Below, piece after piece: positions 31,182-39,275 of a stretch of DNA of 64,000 nucleotides. The notes beneath the pieces are model-generated. The model saw only the letters and a list, made by a program, of their open reading frames with translations, was not told the origin of the DNA and did no database searches. The DNA comes from Paralimibaculum aggregatum (GTDB lineage Bacteria > Pseudomonadota > Alphaproteobacteria > Rhodobacterales > Rhodobacteraceae), in assembly GCF_030270585.1 (NCBI RefSeq), contig NZ_BSYI01000017.1, positions 1-64,000 on the forward strand. The letters are read 5' to 3'. Positions within the stretch are counted from its first letter, which is position 1. Every line of letters begins with the position of its first letter. Made by a program: the position numbers and the translations under genes.

Positions 31182-31559
31182 ATGCTGCGGCTCCGCCAAT
31201 CTCTCGCCCTCGGGCTCGTCGTCTGCCTGCTCGTGCTGCGCCTTGTCGCGGGCACGGCGCTGGCCGCGCCGAAGCCGGCGGAAGAGGGGCTGATCGCGCT
31301 CTGCCTCGGCGGGCAGATCGTCTATGTCGCGCTCGAGGGCTATGACGGGCCGACCGAGCCCGGCCCCGACGGCGGCGAGACCCAGGCCGCCGATCCCTGC
31401 CCCTGGATGGGACTCGGCCCGGCGCTCGCCGATGCCGGCCTGCCCGACCTGCCCCGGCCCGCGCCTGCCGCGGCAGCGCGCCCGCGGCTCGTGCCGCCTC
31501 CGGCGCCGGCCCGCACCGGCCTGCGCGCGCATCCCCCGCGGGCCCCGCCCGCCGCCTGA
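31182..31559 (+). CDS. Small exported protein, DUF2946-like
   Basis: 125 aa. Signal peptide to about residue 28 (LVAGTALAAPKP), then LCLGGQIVYVAL and DPCPWMG with few cysteines, followed by a Pro/Ala-rich basic tail. This layout resembles DUF2946 proteins, which occur in copper loci. It lies 76 nt upstream of an outer-membrane transporter-like gene and a copper chaperone gene on the same strand, so a copper-linked role is plausible but unproven. Confidence 0.55.
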   Translation: MLRLRQSLALGLVVCLLVLRLVAGTALAAPKPAEEGLIALCLGGQIVYVALEGYDGPTEPGPDGGETQAADPCPWMGLGPALADAGLPDLPRPAPAAAARPRLVPPPAPARTGLRAHPPRAPPAA

Positions 31560-31635
31560 CCGCACCCGACGGAACCACCTTTTCTGAGGGACAGCGCGGG
31601 CCGAACGGCCACGCGCGCGATCGAGGCGACAGACG

Positions 31636-32721
31636 ATGACCAGACGATTTCTCCCCGCGCTCCTCGCGGGCGCACTGTCCTGCCCGGCTGCCGGGCTTGC
31701 CCATGACGAGGCCGGCCCCGGCCCGGTCCGCGCCGACGGCCATGCCCCCATCGGCGTGATGGGCGACCACATGCACGAGGCGGGGGAGTTCATGATCTCC
31801 TACCGCTTCATGCACATGGCCATGGAGGGCAACCGCATCGGCACCGACGCGGTCTCCCCCGAGACCATCGCCACCACCGTGCCGAACCGCTTCTTCGGCG
31901 CGCCGATGCAGCCGCCGACGCTGCGCGTGGTGCCGACCGAGATGCAGATGACCATGCACATGGTCGGCGCGATGTATGCCCCCACCGACTGGCTGACGCT
32001 GACGGCCATGGGCAGCTACGTCACCAAGGACATGGATCACATCACCTTCATGGGGGCGACCGGCACCACCCGCCTCGGCACCTTCTCGACCGCCACCTCC
32101 GGCTTCGGCGACGTGAAGCTCGGCGGGCTGGTGCGGCTCTACGAGGACGGGACGCACCATGTCCACGTCAATGCCGGGCTCAGCCTGCCGACCGGGTCGA
32201 TCACCGAGACCGACAGCGTGCTGGCGCCGACCGGCATGACCCCGGTGCTGCGGCTGCCCTATGCGATGCAACTCGGCTCCGGCACCGCGGACCTGCTGCC
32301 GGGGCTCACCTACAGCGGCCATGCCGGCGGCTTCGGCTGGGGCGCGCAGGCCAGCGGCACCCTTCGCCTCGGCGAGAACGACGAGGGCTACAGCCTCGGC
32401 CACGGTGCCGAGCTGACCGCCTGGGCGAGCTATTCGCCGCGCCCCTGGATCAGCGTCTCGGGCCGTGTCGCCGGGCGCCATCTCGGCCGCATCGACGGCA
32501 TCGACCGGCACATCATGGCGCCGGTGCAGACCGCCGACCCGGACAGTTACGGCGGCCGGACGGTGAGCCTGCTGGCCGGGATCAACCTCGCCGGGCAGTC
32601 CGGCTACCTGCGCGGGCATCGCCTGGCGCTGGAGGTCGGCGTGCCGGTCTACCAGGACCTGAACGGCCCGCAGATGGAGACCGACTGGACGGTCACCCTC
32701 GGCTACCAGGTCGCGTTCTGA
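31636..32721 (+). CDS. Putative outer-membrane transporter protein rich in Met and His
   Basis: 361 aa. Signal peptide ends at GLAHDEAG. The mature protein begins with His/Met-rich stretches (MGDHMHEAGEFMISYRFMHM, MQMTMHMVG) and then alternates aromatic and glycine residues, ending in a C-terminal Phe (LGYQVAF), the usual mark of an outer-membrane beta-barrel. It resembles the transporter genes found with PCu(A)C chaperones. A role in copper passage across the outer membrane is inferred from composition and neighbours. Confidence 0.68.
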   Translation: MTRRFLPALLAGALSCPAAGLAHDEAGPGPVRADGHAPIGVMGDHMHEAGEFMISYRFMHMAMEGNRIGTDAVSPETIATTVPNRFFGAPMQPPTLRVVPTEMQMTMHMVGAMYAPTDWLTLTAMGSYVTKDMDHITFMGATGTTRLGTFSTATSGFGDVKLGGLVRLYEDGTHHVHVNAGLSLPTGSITETDSVLAPTGMTPVLRLPYAMQLGSGTADLLPGLTYSGHAGGFGWGAQASGTLRLGENDEGYSLGHGAELTAWASYSPRPWISVSGRVAGRHLGRIDGIDRHIMAPVQTADPDSYGGRTVSLLAGINLAGQSGYLRGHRLALEVGVPVYQDLNGPQMETDWTVTLGYQVAF

Positions 32722-32807
32722 ACGAAACCGGCGCCGGGCACGGGAAGCCGGAACCGGCGCCATGCCGAACCCAAACCGAACCGCTGCAATCCGAAACGGA
32801 GACCCTG

Positions 32808-33314
32808 ATGAAACGCTTGCTGCTCGTTCCCGCCCTCGCGGCCGCCCTGCTCGCCGCCGCGACCCCGGCCCTCGCGCATGAGTTCACGCTCGGCGCGCTG
32901 GTCATCGACCATCCCTGGGCGCGGCCCAACCTGCCCAACCGCCCGGCCGCGGCCTATGTCGAGATCACCAATGGCGGGGAGACCGCGGACCGGCTGCTCG
33001 CCGCCAGCTCGCCGGCCTTCGAGACCGTCGAGCTGCACACCATGGAGATGGCGGACGGCGTGATGAAGATGATGCGGGTGGAGGCGGTCGAGCTGCCCGC
33101 CGGCGCCACCGTGGCGCTCGCACCCGGCAGGCATCACATGATGCTGTTCGGCGCCGCCGGAAACTTCCGCCCGGGCGACAGCTTCCCGATGACGCTCAGC
33201 TTCGAGGCGGCCGGCGAGATCGAGGTCGAGGTCAAGGTGGAGATGAAGCCGAGCTCGGAGATGCATGGCGGCGGGCACCGCTCCGATGACGGCGGCCACG
33301 GCACCAAACACTGA
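32808..33314 (+). CDS. Periplasmic copper chaperone PCu(A)C
   Basis: 168 aa. Signal peptide to about residue 23 (ATPALAHEF). The Cu(I)-binding pattern H(M)x10Mx21HxM is present: HTMEMADGVMKMM, later APGRHHMMLFG. The C-terminus has a second possible metal site (EMHGGGHRSDDGGHGTKH). It delivers copper to cytochrome oxidase assembly in characterised cases. It lies 86 nt after the barrel-like gene in a probable operon. Confidence 0.92.
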   Translation: MKRLLLVPALAAALLAAATPALAHEFTLGALVIDHPWARPNLPNRPAAAYVEITNGGETADRLLAASSPAFETVELHTMEMADGVMKMMRVEAVELPAGATVALAPGRHHMMLFGAAGNFRPGDSFPMTLSFEAAGEIEVEVKVEMKPSSEMHGGGHRSDDGGHGTKH

Positions 33315-33328
33315 TCCCGCACGAGAAA

Positions 33329-33351
33329 GGGGGCCGCGAGCGGCGGCCCCC
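33329..33351 (+). terminator. GC hairpin after the copper chaperone gene
   Basis: Perfect 9-bp stem GGGGGCCGC (33329-33337) with GCGGCCCCC (33343-33351), loop GAGCG. No T-run follows, so it is a weak or Rho-assisted candidate. Confidence 0.4.
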
Positions 33352-33387
33352 TCCCCGTTCGGCCCCTGCAAGGCGCCGAGAACGCAG

Positions 33388-34500
33388 TCAGAGATCGGCG
33401 GCGATGAAGTCGGCCATCACCTTGTCGACATAACCTAGCGAGCCGCTGGTCATGTAGTCGAGCTGGATCTTGAAGATTTCGGTCGAGGCGGCGTCGCGCT
33501 TGGCATATTTCATCCAGATCGGCAGCGCCAGCTTGGTCAGCAGGCGGACATCCTCGTCCGACAGCCGGGTCACCATGGTGCCGGCCTCCTCGAATTTCGG
33601 CCAGGCTTCCTGGTCGGCCTTCTGGATCGCCGCGTGGTGCAGGTTGGAATAGGCCTGCACCTCGTTGTCGAGGAAGAACTGCATCTCCGGCGCCAGCGCC
33701 TGCCAGGCGGCCATGTTCACCGTGAGATCCATCAGGTCGACCGGCTGGTAGACCGACATGTATCCCGGCGGGCCCATCGAGATGAAGCGGGTCTCCTTGG
33801 CGAAGCCGAGATCGTAGTTGATCGCCGGGCCGACATAGTCGGCGCAGTCGATCTCGCCCGACTGCAGCGCGGCGAAGATCTTCTCGCCCGGCAGCGAGAC
33901 CGTCTCGGCGCCGACCGCCTGGAACAGCTCGGCAACCATGCCGCCGGGGGTGCGCATCCTGAGCCCGCGGAAATCGTCGATCCGGTTAATCATCTTCTTC
34001 GAGTGGATGATGTTCGGCCCGTGATGGACCGGCCCGACATAGTGCAGGCCGATATTGGCGAACTGCCTGCGCGCCAGCTCCAGCCCGCCGAGACCGTAGT
34101 AGAAGGTGTCGAACTCGTGCGGCGCGCGCATCGCCATCGGGTAGGAGCTGAGGAAATCCCCCGCCGGGAAGAGCTGGCCGGAATAGATGGTGAAGACGTT
34201 GCCGGCCTCGAATCGGCCCTCGGAAACGGCGTTGTAGATCTTGAAGCCGCCGACGCCGTTGGACGGGTCGAGCGGCTCGAAGGCGAGCTGGCCGTTGGTC
34301 TTCTCGACGATCGAGGCGCACCATGCGCGGAAGGTCTCGAGCCCGGCCCCCCCGGACCAGGCTGTCTGCACGCGCCAGGTGGTGGTCGCGCCCTGAGCGG
34401 TGGCCAGGGCCGGCGCAGCCAGCGTGGCCGCCCCCGCCACCGCGCTGCCGCGCAGGAACTCGCGGCGGCTGCTGCCGCGCGCGACGGTTGTCTCGGTCAT
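33388..34500 (-). CDS. TRAP transporter substrate-binding protein (DctP), Tat-exported
   Basis: 370 aa. A twin-arginine signal (SRREFLRGSAVAGAATL) precedes the mature domain. DctP features include TWRVQTAWSGG, DDFRGLRMRTPGG (the conserved Arg that binds the carboxylate) and GAETVSLPGEKIFAALQSGEIDCAD. It binds an organic acid in the periplasm. Permease genes do not flank it; the nearest TRAP permeases (36107-38181) have their own binding protein. A perfect TGGTATACCA palindrome lies 68 nt upstream. Confidence 0.88.
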   Translation of the reverse strand: MTETTVARGSSRREFLRGSAVAGAATLAAPALATAQGATTTWRVQTAWSGGAGLETFRAWCASIVEKTNGQLAFEPLDPSNGVGGFKIYNAVSEGRFEAGNVFTIYSGQLFPAGDFLSSYPMAMRAPHEFDTFYYGLGGLELARRQFANIGLHYVGPVHHGPNIIHSKKMINRIDDFRGLRMRTPGGMVAELFQAVGAETVSLPGEKIFAALQSGEIDCADYVGPAINYDLGFAKETRFISMGPPGYMSVYQPVDLMDLTVNMAAWQALAPEMQFFLDNEVQAYSNLHHAAIQKADQEAWPKFEEAGTMVTRLSDEDVRLLTKLALPIWMKYAKRDAASTEIFKIQLDYMTSGSLGYVDKVMADFIAADL

Positions 34501-34567
34501 GGGTGGTCCCCCTCTTCCTCGCTGCCCCTACCCGAATCGTCTCGCAGCACGAACCAGATCGGGCACG

Positions 34568-34577
34568 TGGTATACCA
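34568..34577. promoter_or_regulatory. Candidate GntR-type operator TGGTATACCA
   Basis: Perfect 10-bp palindrome with a GTATAC core in the divergent region between the Tat-exported DctP gene and the Liv-type binding protein gene. Regulators of the FCD subfamily of GntR bind such sequences. The surrounding 34540-34750 is noticeably less GC-rich than the genes, as expected for promoters. No regulator gene is adjacent. Confidence 0.5.
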
Positions 34578-34753
34578 AAACAGTTCTTCAATGGCTATTA
34601 AAGCGAGGCACACGCAGAAAGGGAAGGCATATAACAATTTGCACGGCAGAGGCACGCACTCATAGCGGGTGGACCTTGCACGGAGACCCGCGGAACGGCA
34701 TTGTGCAGGCAAATTACTGCAATGCAGCATGACTTGGTACAGCGAGGGACAGC

Positions 34754-35986
34754 ATGAGCAATCGGCAGTGGCATATTCGCGGGGCTCTGGCGGCGCTAGG
34801 GATGGCGCTGGCCGGCATGACCGGAGCGGCCGGCGACGCCGCGGCGCAGGAGGTCAGGGTGGCGGCGATCACCGATCTCACCGGAGCCTATTCCCATGTC
34901 GGGCAGAAGATCGCGGCGACCCAGCGGCTCGCCGCCGAGGAGATCAACGCGCAGGGCGGGCTGTTTGCCGATGCGCGCCCGCTGAAACTGGTCGAGGGCG
35001 ATGGCGGCTGCGCGCCGGAGCCCGCGGTGACCTCGGCGAAGGAGATCCTGGCGGATCCGGAGATCGTCTCGGTGATCGGCGCGACCTGCTCGGGCGCGAC
35101 CCTGGCGATGGCGCGCGAGGTGGCGATCCCGGCGGGCCGGGTGGTGCTCTCGCACAGCGCCACCTCGCCGGCGATCACCGGGCTCGAGGACCAGGACCTG
35201 GTGTTCCGCACGCCGCCCTCCGACGCCTATCTCTCGGTGGCGCTCTCGGGGATGGTGCATGACCGCTACATCACCCGCGTCGCCGTGACCTATGCCGATG
35301 ACGACTACAATGCCGGCGTCGGCAAGGCATTCGTCGAGGTCTACCAGCAGAACGGCGGCAAGGTGCTGGCGCTCGAGGAGCACACGGCCGGCGAGACCGA
35401 CTACCGCGAGCTGGTCGACCGGCTCGATGTCGAGGGCGCCGAGGCGCTGGTGATCTTCGCTTATTACGACGCCTCCGGGGCCGAGATCATGGAAGCGGCG
35501 ATCCGCAAGGGCAAGTACGACACCTTCATCGGCGCCGACGGCATGGTGAACGAGGGCCTGATCGCCCAGGTCGGTGCGGAGAACATGGGCTTCTCGCTGT
35601 TCATGATTGCCGCCGCCGACGACACCTCCGAACCCTATCGGCGCTTTGCCGCGGCGCTCGAGAGCGCCGGGCTCGACCCCACCGTGCCCTTCACGCCGCA
35701 TGGCTATGACGCGGTCTACCTGACCGCGCTGGCGATCGAGCAGATCGGCGCGGCCGACCCCTCGCGCATGGCCGAGGCGCTGCGCAAGGTCGCCAACGCC
35801 CCCGGCGTGCCGGTGATGCCGGGCGAATGGGCCAAGGCCAAGGCGCTGATCGCCGAGGGCCGCGACATCGACTATCTCGGCGCCTCGGGCGAGATCCTGT
35901 TCGACGAGCATGGCGACACGCTGGGGCTGTTCTCGGTCAACACCGCCAAGACCGACGGCACCTGGAAGGTCGAGGTGCTGCGCTGA
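34754..35986 (+). CDS. ABC transporter substrate-binding protein (branched-chain amino acid / Liv type)
   Basis: 410 aa, GAGGGACAGC before the ATG. Signal peptide to about residue 31 (GDAAAQEVRV). Type I periplasmic-binding fold: VAAITDLTGAYSHVGQKI, ATCSGATLAMAREV, HSATSPAITG and FTPHGYDAVYLTALAIEQ. It has one Cys pair (GGCAPE and ATCSG). LivHMGF partners are not in the window. It is divergent from the Tat-exported DctP gene and convergent with a DctM permease. Confidence 0.9.
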   Translation: MSNRQWHIRGALAALGMALAGMTGAAGDAAAQEVRVAAITDLTGAYSHVGQKIAATQRLAAEEINAQGGLFADARPLKLVEGDGGCAPEPAVTSAKEILADPEIVSVIGATCSGATLAMAREVAIPAGRVVLSHSATSPAITGLEDQDLVFRTPPSDAYLSVALSGMVHDRYITRVAVTYADDDYNAGVGKAFVEVYQQNGGKVLALEEHTAGETDYRELVDRLDVEGAEALVIFAYYDASGAEIMEAAIRKGKYDTFIGADGMVNEGLIAQVGAENMGFSLFMIAAADDTSEPYRRFAAALESAGLDPTVPFTPHGYDAVYLTALAIEQIGAADPSRMAEALRKVANAPGVPVMPGEWAKAKALIAEGRDIDYLGASGEILFDEHGDTLGLFSVNTAKTDGTWKVEVLR

Positions 35987-36001
35987 GACGGGCCGGGGAG
36001 G

Positions 36002-36078
36002 CCCGCCGCCTCCCCCACCCTGTCGAGGGTCCGCCCTCCGGCAGAGGTTTCAAGAGCCCACCCATGGTCGGCGGCGGG
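36002..36078. repeat. Palindromic intergenic repeat, copy B
   Basis: About 77 nt between convergent genes. Ends are 9-bp inverted repeats (CCCGCCGCC 36002-36010 with GGCGGCGGG 36070-36078). It shares GCCTCCCCCACCCTG and a CCCACCCATGG segment with copy A at 11517-11594, but the middle differs. Confidence 0.6.
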
Positions 36079-36106
36079 GCGTTGCGCCGCCGATCGGCCG
36101 GGCCGA

Positions 36107-37432
36107 TCAGCCAGGACGCGTGCGCATGGTCTCCGGCAGCCAGGTGGCGAGCTCCGGCAGCATCAGCAGCACCCCGACCATCGCCAGCATGATCAGGAAC
36201 ATCGGAAATGCGGTGCGCGCGACATAGCCGATCTCGCGCCCGGCCAGCCCCTGCATGACGAAGAGGTTGAACCCGATCGGCGGGGTGATCTGGGCCATCT
36301 CCACCACCACCACCACGAAGATGCCGAACCAGATCATGTCGAAGCCGAGCTCGCGGAAGGCCGGCACGTTCACCATCGGCTCGACCACCGCCATGGTCAG
36401 CACCACCGAGGAGATCCCGTCGAGGAAGCAGCCGATCACGATGTAGAACACCGTGAGTGCCAGGATCAGCGCGAAGGGTGAGAGCTCGAGCCCGGCGATG
36501 AAGCCGGCGAGCGCCCGCGGCAGCCCGGTGAAGCCCATGGCGAGCGACAGGAAGGCCGCGCCCATCAGGATGAAGGCGACCATGGCCGAGGTCCGCACCG
36601 CCCCCATCAGCGAGGCGCCGAAGGAGGCCGGCGTGAGCGCGCCCTGGCCGGCGGCCAGCACCAGCGCCCCGACCACCCCGAAGGCCGCCGCCTCGGTGGC
36701 GGTGGCGAAGCCGAGATACATCGAGCCGATCACGAAGGCGACGAGCAGCAGCACCGGGATCAGCGCCCGTGCCGCCCAGAGCCGCTGGCGGAGCGGCATC
36801 CGCGGCTCGGGCGCCGGGCGCTGACCGGGGCGGAGATAGTGCCAGCCCACGACATAGCCCATGAAGCCGAGCGCCAGCACCAGCCCGGGCAGGATGCCGG
36901 CCATGAAGAGCTTGGAGATCGATTCGTTGATCGTGACGCCATAGACGATGAGCGTCAGCGAGGGCGGGATCATCAGACCGAGCGTGGCGGCGCCGGCCAG
37001 CGTGCCGATGGTCATGAACTCCGGATAGCCGCGGCGGCGCAATTCCGGGATCGCCATCTTGCCCACCGTGGTGAGGGTGGCGGCGGAGGAACCCGAGACC
37101 GCGGCGAAGATCGTGCAGCCGACGATGTTGGTGTGCAGCAGCCCGCCGGGCAGCCCGGTCATCCAGGGGCTGAGGCCGCGGAACATGTCCTCCGAGAGGC
37201 GCGTGCGGTAGAGGATCTCGCCCATCCAGATGAACAGCGGCAGCGCGGTCAGCGTCCAGGACGAGGAGGTCGACCAGATCGTGGTGATCATCGCGTCGCC
37301 CGCGGGCCGTGCGGTGAAGAGCTCCATCCCGGTGACCGCGACGCCGATCAGCGCCAGCGCCACCCAGACCCCGCTGCCCAGCAGCAGGAACAGCACGAAG
37401 AGGAAGATCGCGGCGAAGCCGAGCGCCTCCAT
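36107..37432 (-). CDS. TRAP transporter large permease subunit (DctM)
   Basis: 441 aa from the ATG at 37432; the upstream open frame crosses a repeat region and is not coding. About 12 membrane segments. Signature blocks: GSSAATLTTVGKMAIPELRRRGY, LGLMIPPSLTLIVYGV and MAQITPPIGFNLFVMQG. It forms the sodium-driven channel of a TRAP importer with the DctQ and DctP genes upstream on the same strand. Unusually, 206 nt with strong inverted repeats separate it from dctQ. Confidence 0.92.
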   Translation of the reverse strand: MEALGFAAIFLFVLFLLLGSGVWVALALIGVAVTGMELFTARPAGDAMITTIWSTSSSWTLTALPLFIWMGEILYRTRLSEDMFRGLSPWMTGLPGGLLHTNIVGCTIFAAVSGSSAATLTTVGKMAIPELRRRGYPEFMTIGTLAGAATLGLMIPPSLTLIVYGVTINESISKLFMAGILPGLVLALGFMGYVVGWHYLRPGQRPAPEPRMPLRQRLWAARALIPVLLLVAFVIGSMYLGFATATEAAAFGVVGALVLAAGQGALTPASFGASLMGAVRTSAMVAFILMGAAFLSLAMGFTGLPRALAGFIAGLELSPFALILALTVFYIVIGCFLDGISSVVLTMAVVEPMVNVPAFRELGFDMIWFGIFVVVVVEMAQITPPIGFNLFVMQGLAGREIGYVARTAFPMFLIMLAMVGVLLMLPELATWLPETMRTRPG

Positions 37433-37439
37433 CTCAGCC

Positions 37440-37524
37440 CCCCATCCGCGGCGCGGCGGTGCTCTCCGGGCGCGCCCGCCCGCCCACCCCGCGCCCGGAG
37501 AGCACCGCCGCGCCGCGGATGGGG
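37440..37524. repeat. Perfect 35-bp inverted repeat between dctQ and dctM
   Basis: Arms 37440-37474 and 37490-37524 are exact reverse complements (outer end CCCCATCCGCGG), separated by a 15-nt C-rich spacer. As RNA this would be an extremely stable hairpin located 8 nt before the DctM start codon. It could be a terminator or attenuator, an RNase III site, or a mobile palindrome. Confidence 0.85.
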
Positions 37525-37553
37525 AAGGGCGCGAGAGCATTCGGCAAGCGCCG

Positions 37554-37630
37554 GCCCGCCGCCTCCCTTGGGTGGGCCACGATGCGCTCGCAGCCGCCGC
37601 GACGGTGCAGGGGTGGGGGAGGTGGCGGGC
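37554..37630. repeat. Palindromic intergenic repeat, copy C
   Basis: 77 nt, the reverse orientation of copy A, with which it shares CTCCCCCACCCCTGCACCGT (on the minus strand). Ends are 14-nt inverted repeats with one mismatch (37554-37567 with 37617-37630). It lies between dctQ and dctM, next to the perfect 35-bp palindrome. Confidence 0.7.
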
Positions 37631-37638
37631 CTGCCCGG

Positions 37639-38181
37639 TCAGCCATCGCGCGCAGCCTCCACCGTTTCGGCGCGGATGTTGTCGTCCCGCGTCAGCAGCC
37701 GCAACACGAGATTGTCCCAGAGCGCTAGCGCCAGCAGCAGCGTGCCGGCGCACATCGCGAGCTGCGGGATCCAGAGCGGCGTCGCGTCCTGCCCCTGCGA
37801 GATATCGTTGAACTTCAGCGACCAGCGGGTCGCCCGGATCGCGTACCAGGCGAAGTAGCTCGCCAGCCCCGCGCCCACCGCGAGGCACCAGAGCTCGCCC
37901 CAGTGCCGGTGCCGGCCGAGCGCGGAGAGCAGCAGCCCGACCCGGATATGCGCGCCGCGGTTCAGCGCATGGGGCAGCGCCAGGAAGCTCGCCGCCGCCA
38001 TGCAGTAGCCGGCATAGGCCGTGCTGCCGGGGAAGCCGAAGGCGAACCAGCGCGCCGCCATCTGCACGCAGATCACGCCCAGCATCGCCACCAGCGCCGC
38101 CGCCGCGACCCAGGCGGCGGCGAGGTAGAGCGCATCGAGCGCGCGGCGCAGGCGCGCCGCCACCTGCGGCACCGGGCTCAC
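37639..38181 (-). CDS. TRAP transporter small permease subunit (DctQ)
   Basis: 180 aa, GTG start overlapping the stop of the dctP gene (GTGA). Four hydrophobic segments, with the typical VICVQMAARWFAFGFPGSTAY loop and RGAHIRVGLLL. It pairs with the DctM permease downstream. The C-terminus ends in an acidic/basic tail just before repeat copy C. Confidence 0.88.
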   Translation of the reverse strand: MSPVPQVAARLRRALDALYLAAAWVAAAALVAMLGVICVQMAARWFAFGFPGSTAYAGYCMAAASFLALPHALNRGAHIRVGLLLSALGRHRHWGELWCLAVGAGLASYFAWYAIRATRWSLKFNDISQGQDATPLWIPQLAMCAGTLLLALALWDNLVLRLLTRDDNIRAETVEAARDG

Positions 38182-39149
38182 TCCGCCCCGAAGGCCTCGA
38201 GGATCTCGGCGCCCTGGCTGCCGGCCGCCTCGGCCCACTCGGCGGCGAGGATCGCGCCGAGCTCGGCCAGCCCCGCGGCCAGTCGCTCGCCCGGTGCGCC
38301 GACGGTCATGCCGTTGGCGGCGAGCTCCTTGACATACCAGCCGGTGAGCTCGCGGGCTCGGGTGGTGCCGGCCACCTCGGCCATCATCGCCGCCGAGCGC
38401 AGGCAGCCCTTCACCCGCTCCGAGGCGCCGTCATAGGCATCCTTGTTGACGAAGACATAGTTCCGCGGCAGCCAGGCCTGGGTGTCGTAGAAATGGCTGA
38501 GATGCTCCCAGACCTTGCGGTCGTAGCCGGTCGAGCCGGAGGAGATGAAGGCCTCTGCCACGCCCGTGGCCAGCGCCTGGGAGAGCTCGGCCGCCTCGAT
38601 CTGCACCGGCTGCATGCCGGCCAGCTCGGCGAGCCGCGCGGTGGCGGCGTTGTAGGCGCGGAACTTCAGCCCCGCCATGTCGGCCACGCCCTCGATCGGC
38701 TTGTTCGCATAGAAGCCCTGCGGCGGCCAGGGCACCGAATAGAGCAGCACGAGGTTCTGCTCGGCCAGCAGGCTCTCGAGCACCGGGCGCGCCGCGGCGG
38801 CCAGCCTGTCCGAGGCCTCGAAGGAGGTGGCGAGGAAGGGCACGCTGTCGACCCCGAAGAGCGGGCTCTCGTTCTGGTGGGCCGAAAGCAGCCGCTCGCC
38901 GATCGGCGCCTGGCCGGTCTGCACCGCGCGCTTGATGTCGCCGCCGCCGAACAGCGAGCCGCCACCATGCACGGTGATCTCCAGCTCGCCGCCGGTGCAG
39001 ATCGTCACCGCCTCGGCGAAGAGCTTGCCGTTCTGCGTGTGGTAGTTGCTGTCGGCATAGGCCATAGGCATGTCCCAGGTCTCTGCCTGGGCCTGGCCCG
39101 CCGCACCGAGAATGACCGCCACCGCCGTGGCCGCGAGAAATGCCTTCAT
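38178..39149 (-). CDS. TRAP transporter substrate-binding protein (DctP)
   Basis: 323 aa from the ATG at 39149 (CAGGGGATC upstream). Signal peptide to about residue 22 (AGQAQAETWD). DctP fold with MAGLKFRAYNAATARLAELA (conserved Arg in the ligand-binding strand), and SQALATGVAEAFISSGSTGYD. First gene of a dctP-dctQ-dctM operon running left. The ligand is unknown; TRAP systems of this kind import organic acids. Confidence 0.9.
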   Translation of the reverse strand: MKAFLAATAVAVILGAAGQAQAETWDMPMAYADSNYHTQNGKLFAEAVTICTGGELEITVHGGGSLFGGGDIKRAVQTGQAPIGERLLSAHQNESPLFGVDSVPFLATSFEASDRLAAAARPVLESLLAEQNLVLLYSVPWPPQGFYANKPIEGVADMAGLKFRAYNAATARLAELAGMQPVQIEAAELSQALATGVAEAFISSGSTGYDRKVWEHLSHFYDTQAWLPRNYVFVNKDAYDGASERVKGCLRSAAMMAEVAGTTRARELTGWYVKELAANGMTVGAPGERLAAGLAELGAILAAEWAEAAGSQGAEILEAFGAE

Positions 39150-39275
39150 CGGATGATCCCCTGTTGTGCGCCGGTCCGTGCCGGCATCCCTGCGCGCGCC
39201 GGCCCGGGCCGGCACCGCCTTGACGCCGGTCTGACGCCGGCTCCCGATCAACGCTGGCGGCCCGGCCCGGCGCTG

